Shown here in pieces: positions 43,430 to 46,389 of a DNA stretch of 46,389 nucleotides. Position 1 is the stretch's first letter. Each line of letters begins with the position of its first letter. This stretch comes from an uncultured Prevotella sp. (GTDB lineage: Bacteria; Bacteroidota; Bacteroidia; Bacteroidales; Bacteroidaceae): the NCBI GenBank assembly GCA_947170265.1, contig CAMVSV010000020.1:1-46389 (forward strand), read 5' to 3'. A program made the position numbers and the translations under genes. Under the pieces are notes generated by a model. It was not told the DNA's origin and searched no databases. It worked only from the letters and a program-made list of their open reading frames with translations.

Positions 43430-44014
43430 CTATTTCTCGCTCCCTGAGATGAGCTCGGCATAGCACTGTCGGCACAGCGGCTCATACTCCGAGGTCTCGC
43501 CGAGGAGCACGCGTCTGTCGTTGTCCACCTTGCGGTGGCTCACATAGGCCAGCGAGCCGCATCTCACGCAGATGGCATGAACCTTGGTCACGTCGTCGGC
43601 AATGGCACAGAGGGCGGGCATGGGTCCGAAGGGAACCCCGCGGTAGTCCATGTCAAGTCCGGCAACAATCACCCTTATGCCTCTGTTGGCAAGCTCGTTG
43701 CACACCTCGGGCAGCTGGTCGTCGAGAAACTGAGCCTCGTCAATGCCTACCACATCGATGTCGGTGGCAAGCAGGAGTATTGCTGCCGAGGTGTCTATCG
43801 GTGTCGACGGTATGGTGTTCCTGTCGTGGCTCACCACGTCCTCCTCGGAGTAGCGTGTGTCAATCCTCGGTTTGAATATCTCCACCCGCTGCTTTGCAAA
43901 CTTGGCTCTTTTCATCCTCCTTATGAGCTCTTCAGTCTTCCCGGAGAACATCGAGCCGCATACCACTTCTATTCTTCCCGGGCGGTGGTTCTCGCCCACA
44001 TGGTTCTGATACAT
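43430..44014 (-). CDS. tdk: Thymidine kinase
   Basis: Phosphorylates thymidine for dTMP salvage. With start ATG 44014 it is 194 aa. P-loop [26 protein letters not shown] contains the catalytic Glu; zinc cysteines CVRC and CRQC. The frame opens at 44044, but the promoter's -7 box (44022-44029) lies inside that extension, so 44014 is the better start. Confidence 0.95.
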   Translation of the reverse strand: MYQNHVGENHRPGRIEVVCGSMFSGKTEELIRRMKRAKFAKQRVEIFKPRIDTRYSEEDVVSHDRNTIPSTPIDTSAAILLLATDIDVVGIDEAQFLDDQLPEVCNELANRGIRVIVAGLDMDYRGVPFGPMPALCAIADDVTKVHAICVRCGSLAYVSHRKVDNDRRVLLGETSEYEPLCRQCYAELISGSEK

Positions 44015-44021
44015 AGTGTTG

Positions 44022-44052
44022 CAAAAGTAATAATAGCTTTCCAAACCTCCAA
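44022..44052 (-). promoter_or_regulatory. Promoter of tdk
   Basis: On minus, TTG (44050-44052) is 20 bases from TACTTTTG (44022-44029). The -7 box is only 7 bases before the start codon at 44014, so the message would have almost no leader. Confidence 0.65.
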
Positions 44053-44152
44053 GGGTTTAACTCTTTTTTAATGCACCAGCCACGGTCAGTACCCCCCTTC
44101 CTTGCAACAAGCCAAACAAGCGTAACATGAATAAAAATATCTTAAAACGTTT

Positions 44153-44180
44153 TTGAGGTAGGAAAAAAACCTTACCTTTG
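44153..44180 (+). promoter_or_regulatory. Promoter of rsmI
   Basis: TTG (44153-44155) and TACCTTTG (44173-44180) are 17 bases apart. Only 8 bases separate the -7 element from the start codon, so the mRNA is predicted to be leaderless or nearly so. Confidence 0.65.
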
Positions 44181-44188
44181 CACGCAGT

Positions 44189-44917
44189 ATGGGCATACTC
44201 TATATAGTACCTACTCCGGTAGGCAACATGGACGACATGACGATGCGCGCCGTAAAGGTGCTCAGCAGTGCCGATGTGGTGCTTGCCGAAGATACACGCA
44301 CCACCGGGGTGCTCATGAAGCACTTCGGAATAAGCAACCGTCTGGAAGCCCACCATAAGTTCAACGAGCACGGAGCCGCCGCCTCGGTGGTGGAAAGGCT
44401 CAAGGCCGGGCTCACGGTGGCACTGGTGAGCGATGCCGGCACGCCGGGCATCAGCGACCCGGGCTTCTATCTCATAAGAGAGGCGGTGGCAGCAGGCATA
44501 GAGGTGCAGACCCTGCCCGGAGCCACGGCATTCGTACCCGCCCTGGTATCATCGGCACTGCCATGCGAGAGGTTTGCCTTCGAGGGCTTCCTTCCGCAGA
44601 AGAAAGGCAGGCAGAGCCGCTTGGAGGCTCTCGCCCACGAGCCACGCACGATGATTTTCTATGAGTCGCCCCACCGTTTGGTGAAAACCCTCCAGCAGCT
44701 TGCCGACATCTTCGGTGCTGAACGGCGTTGCAGCGTTTGCCGCGAGATTTCCAAGATACACGAGGAGAGCCGCAGGGGCACCCTCGCTGAGGTGGCAGCC
44801 CACTTTGCCGAGCACGCACCCAAAGGCGAAATCGTCATCGTGGTGGCTGGAGAGGAGAAGACCAAGGAACCCCGCGACAACAGCCGCCGCAGCTCCAAAC
44901 ACCATCAAGAAGTATAA
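44189..44917 (+). CDS. rsmI: 16S rRNA (cytidine1402-2'-O)-methyltransferase
   Basis: SAM-dependent methyltransferase of the tetrapyrrole-methylase fold that modifies C1402 in the ribosomal P site. Length is 242 aa. Motifs are YIVPTPVGNMDDMTMRA, VVLAEDTRTTG, VALVSDAGTPGISDPG and YESPHRLVKTL. The C-terminus ends in a short basic tail and lacks part of the usual extension. It is followed after 20 bases by the coiled-coil lipoprotein gene. Confidence 0.96.
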   Translation: MGILYIVPTPVGNMDDMTMRAVKVLSSADVVLAEDTRTTGVLMKHFGISNRLEAHHKFNEHGAAASVVERLKAGLTVALVSDAGTPGISDPGFYLIREAVAAGIEVQTLPGATAFVPALVSSALPCERFAFEGFLPQKKGRQSRLEALAHEPRTMIFYESPHRLVKTLQQLADIFGAERRCSVCREISKIHEESRRGTLAEVAAHFAEHAPKGEIVIVVAGEEKTKEPRDNSRRSSKHHQEV

Positions 44918-44937
44918 ATGAACTAACAATAATTGGT

Positions 44938-45825
44938 ATGAAAAAGCTATTATTATTTGCAGTATGCGCACTGGCGCTCGCTGCATGCAACCAAGACAAG
45001 AAGAAATTCAATTCGGCAATGTTGCAGAACGACTCCCTCAGAGCTATCATCGAGGCACGCGACGCTGAGATAAACGACATGATGGGTACGCTCAACGACA
45101 TTCAGGAGGGCTTCCGTTCCATCAGCGAAGCCGAAAACAGGGTGACACTGATGAAAAACGGCGAGAGCGCCGACAAGGCATCGCAGATGAAAGCCGACAT
45201 ACAGTTCATCGCCCAGCGCATGAACGAGAACCGCGAACTCATAAAGAAGCTCCAGCAGCAGCTGCGCGAGACAGGTTTCAAGGGCGACCAGATGAAGAAA
45301 ACCATCGACGAGATGACCATCCTGCTCACCAAGAAAGAAAACGAGCTGCAGAAGCTTCGCGAAGAACTCGACAGGAAAGACATACACATTGCTGAGCTCG
45401 ACGAGACCGTTAACAAGCTCAACACCAATGTGGCTACGCTCACCACCGAGAAAGAGAACCTCACCACCGAGAAGGAGAACCTGCAAAACGACAATGCTCA
45501 GAAAGCACAGACCATAAGCACCCAGGACAAGCAGCTCAACACCGCATGGTATGTGTTCGGAACAAAGAAAGAGCTTAAAGACCAGAAGATAATCTCTGAC
45601 GGAAAAGTGCTGCAAGGTTCATTCAACAAGAACTACTTCACAAAGATAGACATAAGGGTGGAGAAGGAGATAAAGCTCTATTCAAAGGGAGCACGCATAC
45701 TCACCACACATCCTGCCAGCAGCTACACGCTCAGCAAGGACACCAGCGGACAGTATGTGCTGCGCATCACCGACCCCAACACCTTCTGGAGCACAAGCAA
45801 GTATCTCGTGGTGCAAGTGAAATAA
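44938..45825 (+). CDS. Coiled-coil lipoprotein, function unknown
   Basis: 295 aa. Lipobox LAAC (C17). Residues about 25-200 form a long heptad-rich coiled coil (LRAIIEARDAEINDM through TISTQDKQLN) including a tandem LTTEKEN duplication near 168-181. The C-terminal ~95 residues form a compact domain beginning TAWYVFGTKKELKDQKIIS. Proteins of this design are common and uncharacterised in Bacteroidota. It probably reaches across the periplasm from the outer membrane; that is inference. Co-transcribed with rsmI. Confidence 0.85.
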   Translation: MKKLLLFAVCALALAACNQDKKKFNSAMLQNDSLRAIIEARDAEINDMMGTLNDIQEGFRSISEAENRVTLMKNGESADKASQMKADIQFIAQRMNENRELIKKLQQQLRETGFKGDQMKKTIDEMTILLTKKENELQKLREELDRKDIHIAELDETVNKLNTNVATLTTEKENLTTEKENLQNDNAQKAQTISTQDKQLNTAWYVFGTKKELKDQKIISDGKVLQGSFNKNYFTKIDIRVEKEIKLYSKGARILTTHPASSYTLSKDTSGQYVLRITDPNTFWSTSKYLVVQVK

Positions 45826-45854
45826 GAGAGAAATATATCATAATGACAATACAG

Positions 45855-45889
45855 AAGCTGCAAGCGTAAAGACGCTTGCAGCTTTTTTT
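45855..45889 (+). terminator. Terminator after the coiled-coil lipoprotein gene
   Basis: AAGCTGCAAGCG (45855-45866) pairs perfectly with CGCTTGCAGCTT (45873-45884), followed by T. Confidence 0.92.
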
Positions 45890-46105
45890 ATCTTGGTGAA
45901 ATCACATGCTCCTGAATATGACGGCTATGTCTATGCCCACGTCTGACCAATGTCCCAATGAGAAGCCATGCTTCTTATCTCCTTGTTACATAATCGTGCC
46001 TTTTTTTATTCATTTGCGTGCAAAATACAATTTTTTCCGAAACGCCATTGTAAACCTATTATCAAATTCCATTATCAAAGTATTGAGAGACCTGCATTGC
46101 ACGGC
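45890..46105. other. Intergenic stretch before the right-end repeat
   Basis: AT-rich, no supported gene. Short open frames here lack start context, codon bias or recognisable products. Confidence 0.5.
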
Positions 46106-46389
46106 AAAAATTCTGTGAAACATTTTGTGAATAAATGTAAAAGGATGCAAAATATTTAAACATTTCTTTAACATTTGAGAGCTATGAAAGGCTCAAAAAT
46201 CTACCTATGTAACTCATTGATACTCAAACGTTTGAAAGGGGCATTTCAAAAGAGCCTCTTTTGGAAGGTAAAAGAGCCTCTTTCGCAGCACGAAAGTGGC
46301 ACTTTCGTTTTCTCACTGTGCGGAGAATATTTTTCGTTCACATTTGTTAACTGTTTCACGGAATTGAAATTTCATGCAGAAAGGGTGTT
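46106..46389 (-). repeat. Dispersed repeat, copy 2 (inverted, cut by window end)
   Basis: Reverse complement of 33672-33976 with few substitutions, but one 22-bp palindrome unit shorter. The alignment reaches the last base of the window, so its true outer end is unknown. Confidence 0.9.

Noticed and set aside
44057..44371. 104-codon minus-strand frame between tdk and rsmI
   Set aside because: It overlaps the promoter and start of rsmI and has no family features.
1..46389. CRISPR array inside the window
   Set aside because: No regularly spaced 30-47 bp repeats were seen. The tandem units at 7601-7702 and 33775-33838 have no spacers.

Overview
The window looks like chromosome from a gut-type member of the Bacteroidota, most likely Prevotellaceae. 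Three things support this. Many genes are preceded by the Bacteroidota-type promoter (a TTG-like -33 element about 19-21 bases before TANNTTTG). Exported proteins end in the Prevotella-style tail (GQRV...KGI.I.NGKK). The gene content also fits: a trpBEGDCFA operon, a stand-alone AICAR formyltransferase, and large Cas9. The right two thirds is well-ordered core chromosome with GC-rich codon use. The left 8.7 kb is more AT-rich and accessory.

Layout. At 1-4.0 kb lies a large type II (probably II-C) Cas9 on the minus strand. A short plus-strand RNA gene that fits a tracrRNA (promoter, anti-repeat-like start, GAGA-capped terminator) is divergent from it; cas1, cas2 and the array, if present, lie left of the window. 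At 4.0-6.0 kb an L,D-transpeptidase lipoprotein gene is followed by a DUF1016/YhcG-type nuclease gene. That nuclease gene sits between two 114-bp direct repeats (113/114 identical) that duplicate the promoter and first codons of the transpeptidase gene, which is a clean insertion footprint. At 6.0-8.7 kb a Prevotella-type secreted acidic protein is flanked by small dispersed and palindromic repeats.

At 8.7-15.4 kb is the complete tryptophan operon trpB-E-G-D-C-F-A. It is preceded by a leader peptide with three consecutive Trp codons and a strong intrinsic terminator, the layout of ribosome-mediated attenuation. At 15.5-18.6 kb are a glycine-zipper lipoprotein, an RlpA-like protein and NADP-type glutamate dehydrogenase. 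At 19.0-21.9 kb is a secreted GH13 alpha-amylase with two tandem pairs of CBM-like modules. At 22.3-27.4 kb are a receiver/PPDK-N fusion protein, an aquaporin and class II fructose-bisphosphate aldolase. At 27.6-28.7 kb is a SASA-family esterase homologue that appears to lack its catalytic Ser and His.

From 28.7 to 45.8 kb most genes are housekeeping: nnr, hpt, adk, obgE, pgeF, AICAR transformylase, rplS, cysK, a thioesterase/cyclophilin pair, a tautomerase, a Nudix hydrolase next to a rhodanese-metallo-beta-lactamase lipoprotein, tRNA-Lys(TTT), an M15 peptidase, an AI-2E family transporter, tdk, rsmI and a coiled-coil lipoprotein. A dispersed repeat of about 300 bp occurs at 33.7 kb and, inverted, at the right window edge; the copies differ by one 22-bp palindrome-bearing unit. 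No transposase, integrase, rRNA or CRISPR array is visible.
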